The notes under the pieces are model-generated. The model was given only the letters and a program-made list of their open reading frames with translations. It had not been told where the DNA came from and searched no databases. 60,437 bases of DNA, taken from CAZUFB01 sp048173955 (GTDB lineage Bacteria > Actinomycetota > Coriobacteriia > Coriobacteriales > UMGS124). The translations under genes were made by a program, and so were the position numbers. Shown here piece by piece: positions 35,844-43,645 of this stretch. Within the stretch, counting starts at the first letter, position 1. Every line of letters starts with the position of its first letter. The DNA lies in the NCBI GenBank assembly GCA_048173955.1, contig DBEYOB010000186.1, forward strand, positions 1 to 60,437, in the 5' to 3' direction.

Positions 35844-36789
35844 GGGGGCGGCGGCGCCGACCCGCTACGAGACGGTCGCCGTCGTCGGGCCGACCGCCTC
35901 GGGGAAGTCCGCCTTGGCGGACGAGCTTGCCGTGCGGTTGGGGTCGGAGGTCGTTTCGGCCGACGCGATGCAGGTGTACCGCCGCATGGACATCGGCACT
36001 GCCAAGACGCCGCCCGGGGAGCGTCGGGCCCCGCTTCGCTGCGTGGATTTGGTCGACCCGGACGAGCCCTATTCCGTCGCACTCTACGCGCGGGAGGCTC
36101 ATCGGGCGATCGACGAGGCGTGCGGTCGGGGCCTCGTGCCGGTCGTCTGCGGCGGGACCGGCCTCTACGTGCGCGCCGCGCTCGAGGACATGGACTTTCC
36201 GGCGGGCGACCAGGTCGGCAACCCCGTCCGCGACCGCTATACGAAGCTTGCCGACGACATCGGCGCCGACGCGCTGCACAGGCGCCTCGAGGAGATCGAC
36301 CCCGAGAGCGCCGCGCTGATCCACCCCCATAACGTCAGGCGCGTCGTCCGTGCGTTCGAGCTGCTGGAGGGCGGGTCGAGCTATGCGCGCGAGCACGAGA
36401 CCCTCCACGTGCGGCGGGACCGCCGCCGCACGCTCCACGTCGGGCTGTCCGTGCCGCGCCATGTGCTCTACGGGCGGATCGACGCGCGCGTCGACGCGAT
36501 GCTCGAGCAGGGCCTTCTCGACGAGGTCGCCCGCCTGGTCGACGACGGGCTCGGCGACGCCCTGACGTCTCGCCAGGCAATCGGGTATAAGGAGTTCATC
36601 GACGTGCTGCGGGGCCTGCGCCCTCTCGAAGACGCGGTGGAGGAGGTCAAGCGCTCCACGCGCCGCTATGCGAAGCGCCAGATGACCTGGTTCAGGGCGG
36701 ATGCGCGCATCGCGTGGCTCGACGCCGAGGACGCCGACCCCGCGCGCCTCGCCGACCAGGTCGAGGCGATGCTGGTCTTCGGGGACTGA
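35833..36789 (+). CDS. miaA: tRNA dimethylallyltransferase
   Basis: MiaA attaches dimethylallyl to A37 of tRNAs that read UNN codons, using DMAPP from the MEP pathway. The 318-residue protein has the P-loop GPTASGKSAL, EVVSADAMQVYRRMDIGTAK, VCGGTGLYVRA and the late SRQAIGYKEF block. The start is taken as TTG 35833, inside the miaB end, with GAGG six bases upstream; no ATG or GTG precedes the conserved start of the fold. The final MTWFRADARIAWLD motif is family-typical. hflX follows, an association (miaA-hfq/hflX) that is widespread. Confidence 0.93.
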   Translation: MSSRGAAAPTRYETVAVVGPTASGKSALADELAVRLGSEVVSADAMQVYRRMDIGTAKTPPGERRAPLRCVDLVDPDEPYSVALYAREAHRAIDEACGRGLVPVVCGGTGLYVRAALEDMDFPAGDQVGNPVRDRYTKLADDIGADALHRRLEEIDPESAALIHPHNVRRVVRAFELLEGGSSYAREHETLHVRRDRRRTLHVGLSVPRHVLYGRIDARVDAMLEQGLLDEVARLVDDGLGDALTSRQAIGYKEFIDVLRGLRPLEDAVEEVKRSTRRYAKRQMTWFRADARIAWLDAEDADPARLADQVEAMLVFGD

Positions 36790-36835
36790 ACGGCCGGCCC
36801 CAAGCGGGTCGGGTAGGCTGAAAGGCGGTTTTGCC

Positions 36836-38236
36836 ATGCCGGCAGAGCGACCTGTATCGACATACGTCCCACCCGAGCGCTGCATCCTCGTCGGCGTCGA
36901 CGTGGGCGCGGGCGACTGGGGGATCGACGCCTCGCTCGACGAGCTGGCGCGGCTGGCGGAGACGGCGGGGGCCGTCCCCGTGGCGCGGCTCGTGCAGCGG
37001 CTCGACCGCCCCGTGCCCAAAACCTTCATCGGCAGCGGCAAGGTCGTCGAGCTCAAGGAGCTTGCAGAATCGCTCGAGGCCGACGTCATCGTGTTCGACA
37101 ACGAGCTGACGCCGTCGCAGCAGTCCAATCTCGAACGGCTCGTCGGCCTGAAGTACAAGATCATCGACCGGACCGCGCTCATCCTCGACATCTTCGGCCT
37201 GCATGCGAAGACCCACGAGGGCAAGCTGCAGGTGCAGATGGCGCAGCTGCAGTACCTCTACCCCCGCCTGCGCGGCATGTGGGCGCACCTTGCCAAAGAC
37301 CGCACGCGCGGCGGCATCGGCTCGCGCTTCGGGCAGGGCGAAAGCCAGCTTGAGGTCGACCGGCGCCTCATCCGCAACCGCATGTCCGTCCTGCGCCAGG
37401 AGCTCAGGCGCATCTCCACGACGCGCGAGACGCAGCGCAAGGGCCGTTACGAGTCCTCGACGTTCCGCATCGCGCTCGCAGGCTACACGAACGCCGGCAA
37501 GTCGACGCTGCTCAACCGCCTGACCGGGGCGGACGCCTACGTGCAGGACCAGCTGTTCGCGACGCTCGACCCGACGACGCGCATGCTCGCGCTTCCGGGC
37601 GGCCGCGTCGTGACCCTCACCGACACGGTCGGTTTTGTCCAGAAGCTCCCGACCACGCTGGTCGAGGCGTTCAAATCAACCTTGGCCGAGGTCAGCGGCG
37701 CGCACCTGCTCCTCAAGGTTGTCGACGCGACCGACGAGCACCGCGAACAGGAGATGGACGCGGTCGACGAGGTCCTCGGTCAGATTGGCGCCGAATCGGT
37801 TCCCGTGCTTGTCGTCTTCAATAAGTGCGACCTGCTCTCGGCGGAGGAGCTCGCCTCCCTGGAGCGCAGGTATCCCCAGGCGCTGTTCGTCTCCGCGGTG
37901 CGGGGCGACGGCATCGACGGGCTCGTCGACGCAATCGCGCACGCCGCGAGCTCCCAGGATGCCACCATGCAGGTGCTTCTACCCTACAGCCAGGGGCTTC
38001 TCGCAAAGGAGTGCCATGAGAAGGGGCGCATCGTCTCGGAGGACTACGGTCCGGACGGCGTTGCCATGACGGTCGTCGCGCCCGTCACCCTGCAGGCGCG
38101 CCTCGCCCCGTTCGTTGTGCAGAAAGTCCCGGATCCGGAGGATGCGCCGACCGATGGGGGTGGGGACGCGCCGTCCTCACCGGATGGCGGCGAACACGAG
38201 GGCAAGGGCGTCGAGCAGGACGACCTGATGGGCTAG
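36836..38236 (+). CDS. hflX: GTPase HflX
   Basis: HflX is a ribosome-associated GTPase that rescues or splits stalled and hibernating 70S ribosomes. The 466 residues have an N-terminal HflX domain (VPKTFIGSGKVVELKELAE, FDNELTPSQQSNLE), a coiled linker with RTRGGIGSRFGQGESQLEVD, the G domain with GYTNAGKSTLLN, DTVGFVQKLP and NKCD, and a C-terminal domain. The last 30 residues are Gly/Asp/Glu-rich and lie over the 3' end of the converging DUF1624 gene (60-base overlap). The ATG at 36836 follows AAAGGCGG. Confidence 0.95.
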   Translation: MPAERPVSTYVPPERCILVGVDVGAGDWGIDASLDELARLAETAGAVPVARLVQRLDRPVPKTFIGSGKVVELKELAESLEADVIVFDNELTPSQQSNLERLVGLKYKIIDRTALILDIFGLHAKTHEGKLQVQMAQLQYLYPRLRGMWAHLAKDRTRGGIGSRFGQGESQLEVDRRLIRNRMSVLRQELRRISTTRETQRKGRYESSTFRIALAGYTNAGKSTLLNRLTGADAYVQDQLFATLDPTTRMLALPGGRVVTLTDTVGFVQKLPTTLVEAFKSTLAEVSGAHLLLKVVDATDEHREQEMDAVDEVLGQIGAESVPVLVVFNKCDLLSAEELASLERRYPQALFVSAVRGDGIDGLVDAIAHAASSQDATMQVLLPYSQGLLAKECHEKGRIVSEDYGPDGVAMTVVAPVTLQARLAPFVVQKVPDPEDAPTDGGGDAPSSPDGGEHEGKGVEQDDLMG

Positions 38237-38986
38237 GTAGACCGCCATGCTGTGCCTCCCGGCGAAGGCGAGGGGAGGGACGGGGTTCTTTGCCAAAAGC
38301 CGCGCGACGGACGCGCGCGGCGCAAGCGACCGGAAGCCGAAATACCCTGCAAGGTACACGCACAGGTAGGGGAGGAGGGGGAAGTAGTCCCCCGAGGCGA
38401 AGGTCGGGCCGGGCAGTCCGAGGAACGAGAGCGCGTCGATGCGGTAGAGGACTTCGGGCAGCGCGATCGACGCCACGCCGGGAATGCCGAGGTAGCCTTC
38501 GGACAGGTGCGCCGTCGCCAGAGCCGCGACGAGGAACGCGGCGGCCGCCGGCGCGGGTGGCATGCGGTCCACGACGGGCTTTGCGACGCTCAGGACGACG
38601 GTGCAGAGCGCGAGGCAGTGTATGACGCCGAAGTAGACGGGTATGTCGACGCGCGCCACCGCCGTCGCGCACGTGATTCCGAACGCGACGAGGGCGAGCT
38701 TGCAGGCGCGCAGGCCGGTGTTGCGCGAAAGCGAGGCGGAGCATCCCGCAATGAAGACGAACGACCAGCCGATCGACGCCTGCCACAGGTCGCCCCACAC
38801 GCTGCGGAACCACGGCCAGTCGACGTCGAAGAGGTACACGAGGTCGTACGCAAGATGGAACGCGACCATGGACAGGAGGGCCGCGCCCCGCGCTGTGTCG
38901 AGCATCGCGAGGCGCATGCCGTTTGCGGCAGGCAGCGGGCCGGGACTCGCTTTCTTCGGAGCGGCGTGGGCGGGCGGGGGCGTCAT
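38177..38986 (-). CDS. DUF1624/HGSNAT-like membrane acyltransferase domain protein
   Basis: A 269-residue polytopic membrane protein with about seven or eight helices. LDTARGAALLSMVAFHLAYDLVY near the start (residues about 29-51) is the hallmark of DUF1624, the family that includes heparan-alpha-glucosaminide N-acetyltransferase-like proteins; its first-helix histidine is the presumed catalytic residue. GRHSMAVYLAHQVVLLDAL closes the protein. The acceptor in bacteria is unknown. It lies 26 bases behind lexA and should share its transcript, with a weak ribosome site. Its last 60 bases overlap the end of hflX on the other strand. Confidence 0.82.
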   Translation of the reverse strand: MTPPPAHAAPKKASPGPLPAANGMRLAMLDTARGAALLSMVAFHLAYDLVYLFDVDWPWFRSVWGDLWQASIGWSFVFIAGCSASLSRNTGLRACKLALVAFGITCATAVARVDIPVYFGVIHCLALCTVVLSVAKPVVDRMPPAPAAAAFLVAALATAHLSEGYLGIPGVASIALPEVLYRIDALSFLGLPGPTFASGDYFPLLPYLCVYLAGYFGFRSLAPRASVARLLAKNPVPPLAFAGRHSMAVYLAHQVVLLDALALVFAAIR

Positions 38987-39012
38987 GATGGGAACGGCTT
39001 CGTCCCGCAGGC

Positions 39013-39651
39013 TTAGAACGAACGCACGAGCGCGATGACGCGACCGAGGATCTTGGGGTCGGTCACGTAGATGGGCGCCATGGTGGGGTTCTCGGGCTGG
39101 AGGCGGATGCGGTCGTGCTCCCGGTAGAACGTCTTGACGGTCGCCTCGTCGTCTATGAGCGCGACGACGATCTGCCCGTTGAGCGCATCCTGCTGCTCCT
39201 TGACCACGACGAAGTCACCGTCGAAGATGCCCGCCTGAATCATGGACTCGCCCTTGACGCGGAGGACGAATGCGGCGGCGTCTCCGACAATGGCTTCCGG
39301 AAGCGGGATCATGGCCTCGACGTTCTGTTCTGCCAGAATGGGCGCTCCGGCCGCGACGCGGCCGACCAGGGGGAGGCGGACGATTCCCGAGGCTTTGCCC
39401 ACCTCGCCGCCAGCCGCCTCGTCCGTCGGCTCCTTGCCGATGATCTCGAGTGCGCGCGGCTTTGAGAGGTCCCGTTTGATGTATCCCTTGTCCTCGAGCA
39501 CCTGCAGGTGCGTGTGCACCGTCGACGGGCTGCTCAACCCCACGGCGTTGGCAATCTCGCGGACGCTGGGCGGATACCCCTTTTCCGCCACTTCGCTGCA
39601 GATGAAGTCATAGATCTGGGACTGGCGCTTCGTAAGCTTCTTGCGTTCCAT
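39013..39651 (-). CDS. lexA: SOS repressor LexA
   Basis: LexA represses DNA-damage genes and cleaves itself when RecA filaments form. The 212 residues hold the N-terminal winged helix (QSQIYDFICSEVAEKGYPPS, SSPSTVHTHLQVLEDKGYI) and the peptidase domain with the scissile bond A101-G102 in GRVAAGAP, catalytic S136 (GESM) and K173 (ATVKTF). The ATG follows GAGGGTGCC. A promoter (TTGTAT/TATACT) with LexA-type boxes lies upstream, so it should repress itself. Shares its control region with the divergent LysM gene; recA at 55166 also has a box. Confidence 0.97.
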   Translation of the reverse strand: MERKKLTKRQSQIYDFICSEVAEKGYPPSVREIANAVGLSSPSTVHTHLQVLEDKGYIKRDLSKPRALEIIGKEPTDEAAGGEVGKASGIVRLPLVGRVAAGAPILAEQNVEAMIPLPEAIVGDAAAFVLRVKGESMIQAGIFDGDFVVVKEQQDALNGQIVVALIDDEATVKTFYREHDRIRLQPENPTMAPIYVTDPKILGRVIALVRSF

Positions 39652-39677
39652 GGCACCCTCCTTCGTAGCGTGGCACC

Positions 39678-39706
39678 AGTATAGAGGCATTTGTAAAGAA
39701 ATACAA
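39678..39706 (-). promoter_or_regulatory. lexA promoter
   Basis: Minus strand -35 TTGTAT (39701-39706) and -10 TATACT (39678-39683) with a 17-base spacer, 27 bases before the lexA ATG. A degenerate LexA box (39705-39716) touches the -35. Confidence 0.7.
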
Positions 39707-39716
39707 ACAGACGTTC
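39705..39716. promoter_or_regulatory. Degenerate LexA (SOS) box 1
   Basis: AAACAGACGTTC, one mismatch from the GAAC-N4-GTTC pattern of the two boxes beside it; overlaps the lexA -35 element. Confidence 0.55.
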
Positions 39717-39724
39717 GATTTCTT

Positions 39725-39753
39725 CTTGCATAGAACACACGTTCTGCTATAGT
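39725..39753 (+). promoter_or_regulatory. Promoter of the LysM gene with embedded SOS box
   Basis: Plus strand CTTGCA (39725-39730) and TATAGT (39748-39753) with a 17-base spacer; the perfect box at 39733-39744 lies inside the spacer, so LexA binding should block it. Confidence 0.6.
39733..39744. promoter_or_regulatory. LexA (SOS) box 2
   Basis: GAACACACGTTC, a perfect GAAC-N4-GTTC match to the Gram-positive LexA operator, between the divergent lexA and LysM genes. Confidence 0.85.
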
Positions 39754-39762
39754 ACAAAACCA

Positions 39763-39774
39763 GAACAGATGTTC
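39763..39774. promoter_or_regulatory. LexA (SOS) box 3
   Basis: GAACAGATGTTC, a second perfect GAAC-N4-GTTC box, 30 bases from box 2 (about three helical turns) and just downstream of the LysM-gene -10. Confidence 0.85.
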
Positions 39775-39847
39775 TTACATCGTTTCCATCCGGTCGGTGT
39801 GCACAATGCAAAGCCGTTGGAATCAAGATGAGACAGGAGCGCCAGCA

Positions 39848-40375
39848 ATGAACGTCGCAGCATCCATGAATTCGAACCAGAAGCGGATCGTTCCGGGCAG
39901 CTATTGGTACGCCTACGGCTCTGTGGCCTACGACTATTACGGACGCATGGGGGAGGATGCGGCTGTCCGCCTCGTCGCATCTCCGTCGCTTCGCCTCATC
40001 GACGGCGGCGCCGGCCACCAGCGTCCCTCCGCGGGGCACAGGACGTGCGGGACGGAGGGGTCCCGCAGCCGGGTCGGACGGTCGCTCGCCGCCTTCGCCG
40101 TGCTGTGCGTCCTTCTCGCCGCCGCCATCTGCCTGTCTGCCTTTCTCCTAAACGTGCGGGGCGCATGGGGTGCCGTCGGGGACGGCGGCGACATCGCCAC
40201 GGTGATGGTCGCCGTCGAAGAGGGCGACACGCTGTGGTCCATGGCCGAGGACCATCCCATCGACGGCCTGACGACGCAGCAGTGCGTCAGGTGGGTGATC
40301 GACCGCAACGGTCTCGACGACGCCGTCTTGACCCCCGGGCAGGTTCTCGAACTGCCGCTGGGATCTGCGTCGTAG
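39848..40375 (+). CDS. LysM membrane protein, probable SOS cell-division inhibitor (YneA-like)
   Basis: A 175-residue protein with a cytoplasmic N-terminus (1-78), one membrane helix (about 79-103) and an extracytoplasmic LysM domain (about 119-170: VEEGDTLWSMAE, VLTPGQVLELP). This is the layout of YneA of Bacillus and the analogous divergent genes next to lexA in other Gram-positives, which delay septation during the SOS response. The gene is divergent from lexA and two perfect LexA boxes cover its promoter region. Sequence similarity to YneA outside LysM is not obvious, and the N-terminal part is longer, so the role is inferred from context. ATG 39848 follows AGGAG at an 8-base spacing. Confidence 0.8.
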   Translation: MNVAASMNSNQKRIVPGSYWYAYGSVAYDYYGRMGEDAAVRLVASPSLRLIDGGAGHQRPSAGHRTCGTEGSRSRVGRSLAAFAVLCVLLAAAICLSAFLLNVRGAWGAVGDGGDIATVMVAVEEGDTLWSMAEDHPIDGLTTQQCVRWVIDRNGLDDAVLTPGQVLELPLGSAS

Positions 40376-40391
40376 CCTTTCTGTTCCCTCC

Positions 40392-40420
40392 GCGACATCG
40401 CGCCCGCGAACTGGTATCCT
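40392..40420 (+). promoter_or_regulatory. Possible nrdR promoter
   Basis: GCGACA (40392-40397) and TATCCT (40415-40420) with a 17-base spacer, 28 bases before the nrdR ATG. Moderate match to consensus. Confidence 0.4.
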
Positions 40421-40448
40421 AGGCGCTGACTACGTCGGAGGAGGGTCC

Positions 40449-40937
40449 ATGCGCTGCCCAAAATGCGGATATGAGGATTCACGGGTAATCGATTCTCGCC
40501 CTTCCGAATCGGGAACCGCCATTCGGCGGAGGAGAGAGTGTCTCAACCCCTCGTGCGGAGAGCGATTCACCACGTACGAGCGGTGCGAGGAGATTCCCAT
40601 CCAGATCCGCAAGAAAGACGGCTGTCTCGAGCCGTTTGACCGGCGCAAGCTCATGGCAAGCCTCGTGAAGGCCTCTGTCAAGCGCTCCATTCCCGTCGAG
40701 GAGCTCGACGAGCTTATCACCGACATCGAAACTGAGCTGCGCAACGAGTTCCGCACCGAAGTCTCGTCCAAATCTCTGGGTGACATGGTTCTCGAGCGTC
40801 TTCTCAAGATGGACACGGTCGCCTACGTCAGATTCGCTTCGGTCTACAAGGACTTCCAAGATATCGACGGGTTTTATGCCGAACTGAACAAAATCAAGAC
40901 ATCGGGGGAGATACATGGCCGCCAGGATAACGCTTAA
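40449..40937 (+). CDS. nrdR: Ribonucleotide reductase repressor NrdR
   Basis: NrdR senses ATP/dATP and represses ribonucleotide reductase genes. The 162 residues give an N-terminal zinc ribbon (CPKCGYEDS ... CLNPSCGERF) and an ATP-cone domain (QIRKKDGCLEPFDRRKLMAS through VAYVRFASVYKDF). GGAGGAGGGTCC precedes the ATG. It overlaps dut by 23 bases, pairing control of dNTP production with removal of dUTP. Confidence 0.96.
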   Translation: MRCPKCGYEDSRVIDSRPSESGTAIRRRRECLNPSCGERFTTYERCEEIPIQIRKKDGCLEPFDRRKLMASLVKASVKRSIPVEELDELITDIETELRNEFRTEVSSKSLGDMVLERLLKMDTVAYVRFASVYKDFQDIDGFYAELNKIKTSGEIHGRQDNA

Positions 40938-41358
40938 CGTCAAACGGCTCGATGCGGGTTTGCCGCTTCCCGCGTACGCCTACGAAGGGGATGCCGGCCT
41001 CGACCTGCTGAGTGCCGTCGACGTCGTCCTCGAACCGCTCTCTCGCACGCTTATCCCCACGGGTCTCGCGGTCTCGATTCCCGCGGGATACGCTGGATTC
41101 ATCCAGCCGCGGAGCGGTCTTGCGATAAAGCGCGGCCTGTCCATGGTCAACACCCCGGGGCTGATCGACTCGAACTACCGCGGCGAGCTCAAGGTGGCAG
41201 CCATCAACCTCGATCCTGAAACCCCCATCTCGATCAAGCGGGGGGACAGGATCGCGCAGCTTGTCATTCAGGAGGTCCCTGTCGTCGAGCTGTGCGAGGT
41301 CGACGAGCTCGATGACACGGTTCGCGGGGAAGCTGGATTCGGGTCGAGCAGCGTATAA
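40915..41358 (+). CDS. dut: Deoxyuridine 5'-triphosphate nucleotidohydrolase (dUTPase)
   Basis: Trimeric enzyme hydrolysing dUTP to dUMP, keeping uracil out of DNA. The 147-residue protein shows the five family motifs, notably AGLDLLSA, PRSGLAIKRG, NTPGLIDSNYRGELKV, GDRIAQLVI and the flexible C-terminal RGEAGFGSS that closes over the active site. GGGGGAG lies six bases before the ATG, inside the nrdR end. Confidence 0.96.
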   Translation: MAARITLNVKRLDAGLPLPAYAYEGDAGLDLLSAVDVVLEPLSRTLIPTGLAVSIPAGYAGFIQPRSGLAIKRGLSMVNTPGLIDSNYRGELKVAAINLDPETPISIKRGDRIAQLVIQEVPVVELCEVDELDDTVRGEAGFGSSSV

Positions 41359-41419
41359 CTTCTCTCCGAGCGGGAAGACTGTCGAAAAGCTGGTTTCACC
41401 CAAACGGCGGGAGGCGAGC

Positions 41420-42382
41420 ATGGCCGAGAACGACAATCAGAGCATCACCCATCCCGAGTACGATGTGGTCATCGTCGGAGGGGGCCCTGCCGGTTTGGCG
41501 GCGGGCATATATGCGGCGCGTGCAGGTCTGCGCGCCGTCATCGCGGAGATGAGCGCGCCGGGCGGCCAGATAGCGCAGTCCGAGCAGCTCGAGAACTACC
41601 CGGGCTTCGAGCATATCGGCGGATTCGAGCTCGGCGATGCGATGCGCGCCCATGCCGAGGCGACCGGCTGCGATTTCATATACGACGAAGTGACCGAGAT
41701 CGCGCGGCAGGGGAGCGGCCAGTTCGACGTCACCGTCGGTACCGAACGGTTTCGGACCCCCGCCGTCGTCTATGCGGCGGGTGCGACGCCGCGCCGCGCC
41801 GGATTCGACGGCGAGGAGGCGTTCACGGGACGCGGGGTGAGCTACTGCGCCACGTGCGACGGCATGTTCTACCGCGACAAGGAAGTCTTCGTGGTCGGCG
41901 GCGGCGCCTCGGCATGCGAGGATGCGGAGTTCCTGTCCCGCATCGCGCGCAAGGTCACCATGGTCGTCCGTCGCGACACGCTTCGCGCGGTGGCGGCGGA
42001 GCGCATGGCGGTCGAGTCGAAGGACAATATCGAGATTCGCTACAACACCGTCGTGGAACGCGTGGAGGGGGAGCGCGGCATCGCGTCGGTTGTGCTTCGG
42101 AGCACGCTGGATGGGACGACGGAGGTGCACGGCTTCGACGAGGGATCGGTCGGCGTCTTCGTCATGGTCGGCCACGACCCTCAGATCGGTTTGGTGCGCG
42201 ATCTGGTCGATGTCGAAGACGGTGCGATTCGCACGGACTCTCAGCTCGCCACGCGCACCCCGGGGCTGTTTGCCGCGGGCGACGTCCGCAACACCGCATT
42301 GCGCCAGGTGGTTACCGCGGCTGCCGACGGCGCCGTCGCCGCGACGAGCGCCTACCGTTATCTCGAGCGCCTCGCTTACTGA
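41420..42382 (+). CDS. trxB: Thioredoxin reductase
   Basis: FAD-dependent enzyme passing electrons from NADPH to thioredoxin. The 320-residue protein has the FAD loop VVIVGGGPAGLAAGIYAARA, GQIAQSEQLENYPGF, the redox-active C-A-T-C in SYCATCDGMFY, the second nucleotide loop VVGGGASACEDAEFLSR, and GLFAAGDVRN near the end. ATG 41420 follows GGGAGGCGAGC. It closes the nrdR-dut-trxB group, followed by a strong hairpin. No thioredoxin gene is in the window. Confidence 0.94.
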   Translation: MAENDNQSITHPEYDVVIVGGGPAGLAAGIYAARAGLRAVIAEMSAPGGQIAQSEQLENYPGFEHIGGFELGDAMRAHAEATGCDFIYDEVTEIARQGSGQFDVTVGTERFRTPAVVYAAGATPRRAGFDGEEAFTGRGVSYCATCDGMFYRDKEVFVVGGGASACEDAEFLSRIARKVTMVVRRDTLRAVAAERMAVESKDNIEIRYNTVVERVEGERGIASVVLRSTLDGTTEVHGFDEGSVGVFVMVGHDPQIGLVRDLVDVEDGAIRTDSQLATRTPGLFAAGDVRNTALRQVVTAAADGAVAATSAYRYLERLAY

Positions 42383-42424
42383 CTGCTCTCGCGTTCCTCA
42401 CGCACAGGTTTCGTTGCCGGATCT

Positions 42425-42467
42425 GCGAAGGCCCGCCATGCGCATGGCATGCATGGCGGGCCTTCGC
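42425..42467 (+). terminator. Long perfect hairpin after trxB
   Basis: A 17-base-pair perfect stem (42425-42441 with 42451-42467) around a 9-base loop, 42 bases past trxB. No strong U-tract follows, so it may be bidirectional or U-independent. An AT-rich spacer (42485-42535) separates it from the opposing terminator. Confidence 0.7.
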
Positions 42468-42538
42468 TGCGTCTCTCCCCTGGATGAATAATAGTCTGAT
42501 AATATATCTTATGTAAAGTAATTACGATAACGAGAAAA

Positions 42539-42595
42539 CCGCCAGGTTCTACCGTGCAACGGTGCGATGGTTCCGGAGCGGTGGTATCCTGGCGG
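42539..42595 (-). terminator. Terminator of the DedA-like gene
   Basis: On the minus strand an 8-base-pair outer stem (42588-42595 with 42539-42546) encloses a smaller hairpin and is followed by TTTTCTCG. It lies about 70 bases past the stop codon at 42668. Confidence 0.6.
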
Positions 42596-42667
42596 TTAGC
42601 CCGGCGGTTATAGATGAGGGTTTGCGATGCGGATTTGAGCGCGTACGGTTTTGTGGACGGCGCCGGC

Positions 42668-43429
42668 TTATTTGCGAGTTGCCTGGTCGTCGCACTCGCA
42701 TGAAGGCTGTCCGACGCCGCCGCAGCGCTTCGCCCAGCCCATGAGCGTGTCCTTCTTCCAGATGCACAGCAGCCCGACGACGATGACGACGGCGAACACG
42801 GCGATGATGAGCGGCCAGTTCGCGTCGGTGATGCTCGACCCGATCAAGGTCGACGCAATCATGCCGGGGATGCGTCCGATCGTCGAGAGCAGCAGGAAGC
42901 TGCTCAGCCTGATGGTGGTCAGGGGCACGATGTAGGTCAAGATGTCCTTGGGGAGCCCGGGAATGAGGAACAGGATGAAGACCAGCGTCTCGAGCTTGGA
43001 GCTGTCGTTCAGGAAATCGAAGCTCTCGATCTTGTCTTTGCCGAACAGTCTGACGACGAAGTCGCGCCCGAGCTTGCGGATGACGACGAACACGCCTGCC
43101 GATGCGAGGATGCAGCCGACCAGACAAAGCGCCAGGCCGCCCCAGGTCCCGTACATGACGCCGGCGAGGACCTGCACGATCTCTCCGGGAATGAACGCGA
43201 TGATGATTTGCACGACCTGGATGGCGAGCATGAGGAGCACGCCCAGGATGCCGAGCGAGCCGACCCAATCCTCGAACTGGCGCTGTGTCTCAGGGTCGCT
43301 CAGCATGTTGATGTAGGGCATGCACAGCCAGGTTATGAGCAGTGCCAAAAGGACGACGACGGCGATGACCGCCACCAAGAGTCCAATCTTTCCCTTCGTC
43401 GACAGCTTGGAAAGGTCGGGGCGCTTCAT
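42668..43429 (-). CDS. TVP38/TMEM64 (DedA-like) family membrane protein
   Basis: A 253-residue membrane protein of the VTT/DedA superfamily. Helices are evident at about residues 17-38 and in four or more later segments; family motifs are FIPGEIVQVLAGVMYGTWGG and LIPGLPKDILTYIVPL followed by GRIPGMIASTLIG. Relatives are implicated in lipid (undecaprenyl-phosphate or phospholipid) transport across the membrane, but no substrate is known for this branch. ATG 43429 has GGAGG ten bases upstream. Single gene, with its own downstream terminator. Confidence 0.88.
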   Translation of the reverse strand: MKRPDLSKLSTKGKIGLLVAVIAVVVLLALLITWLCMPYINMLSDPETQRQFEDWVGSLGILGVLLMLAIQVVQIIIAFIPGEIVQVLAGVMYGTWGGLALCLVGCILASAGVFVVIRKLGRDFVVRLFGKDKIESFDFLNDSSKLETLVFILFLIPGLPKDILTYIVPLTTIRLSSFLLLSTIGRIPGMIASTLIGSSITDANWPLIIAVFAVVIVVGLLCIWKKDTLMGWAKRCGGVGQPSCECDDQATRK

Positions 43430-43582
43430 AGGGGGACATCCTCCTGGGTCGCTGGATACATGCCGGGCTCGGTGCGCGCTCGTGCCTTCGACTTTGTGCC
43501 GATGCGCACGCCTTGCGGGGCTCCTGCAGGCAAACATTCACCTTGTACCCATTGCATCGTACGAATCTCAACAATCGACCAC

Positions 43583-43626
43583 GCCCGACGCCCGTTCGCA
43601 CGAATCCACGCGAACGGGCGTCGGGC
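43583..43626 (-). terminator. Long perfect hairpin after the iorAB-paaK operon
   Basis: A perfect 17-base-pair stem (43583-43599 with 43610-43626) around a 10-base loop, starting 20 bases after the paaK stop. On the minus strand it runs into GTGGTCGATTGTTG, a poor U-tract. Confidence 0.7.
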
Positions 43627-43645
43627 CGGTGCGGGGCATGCTCCC

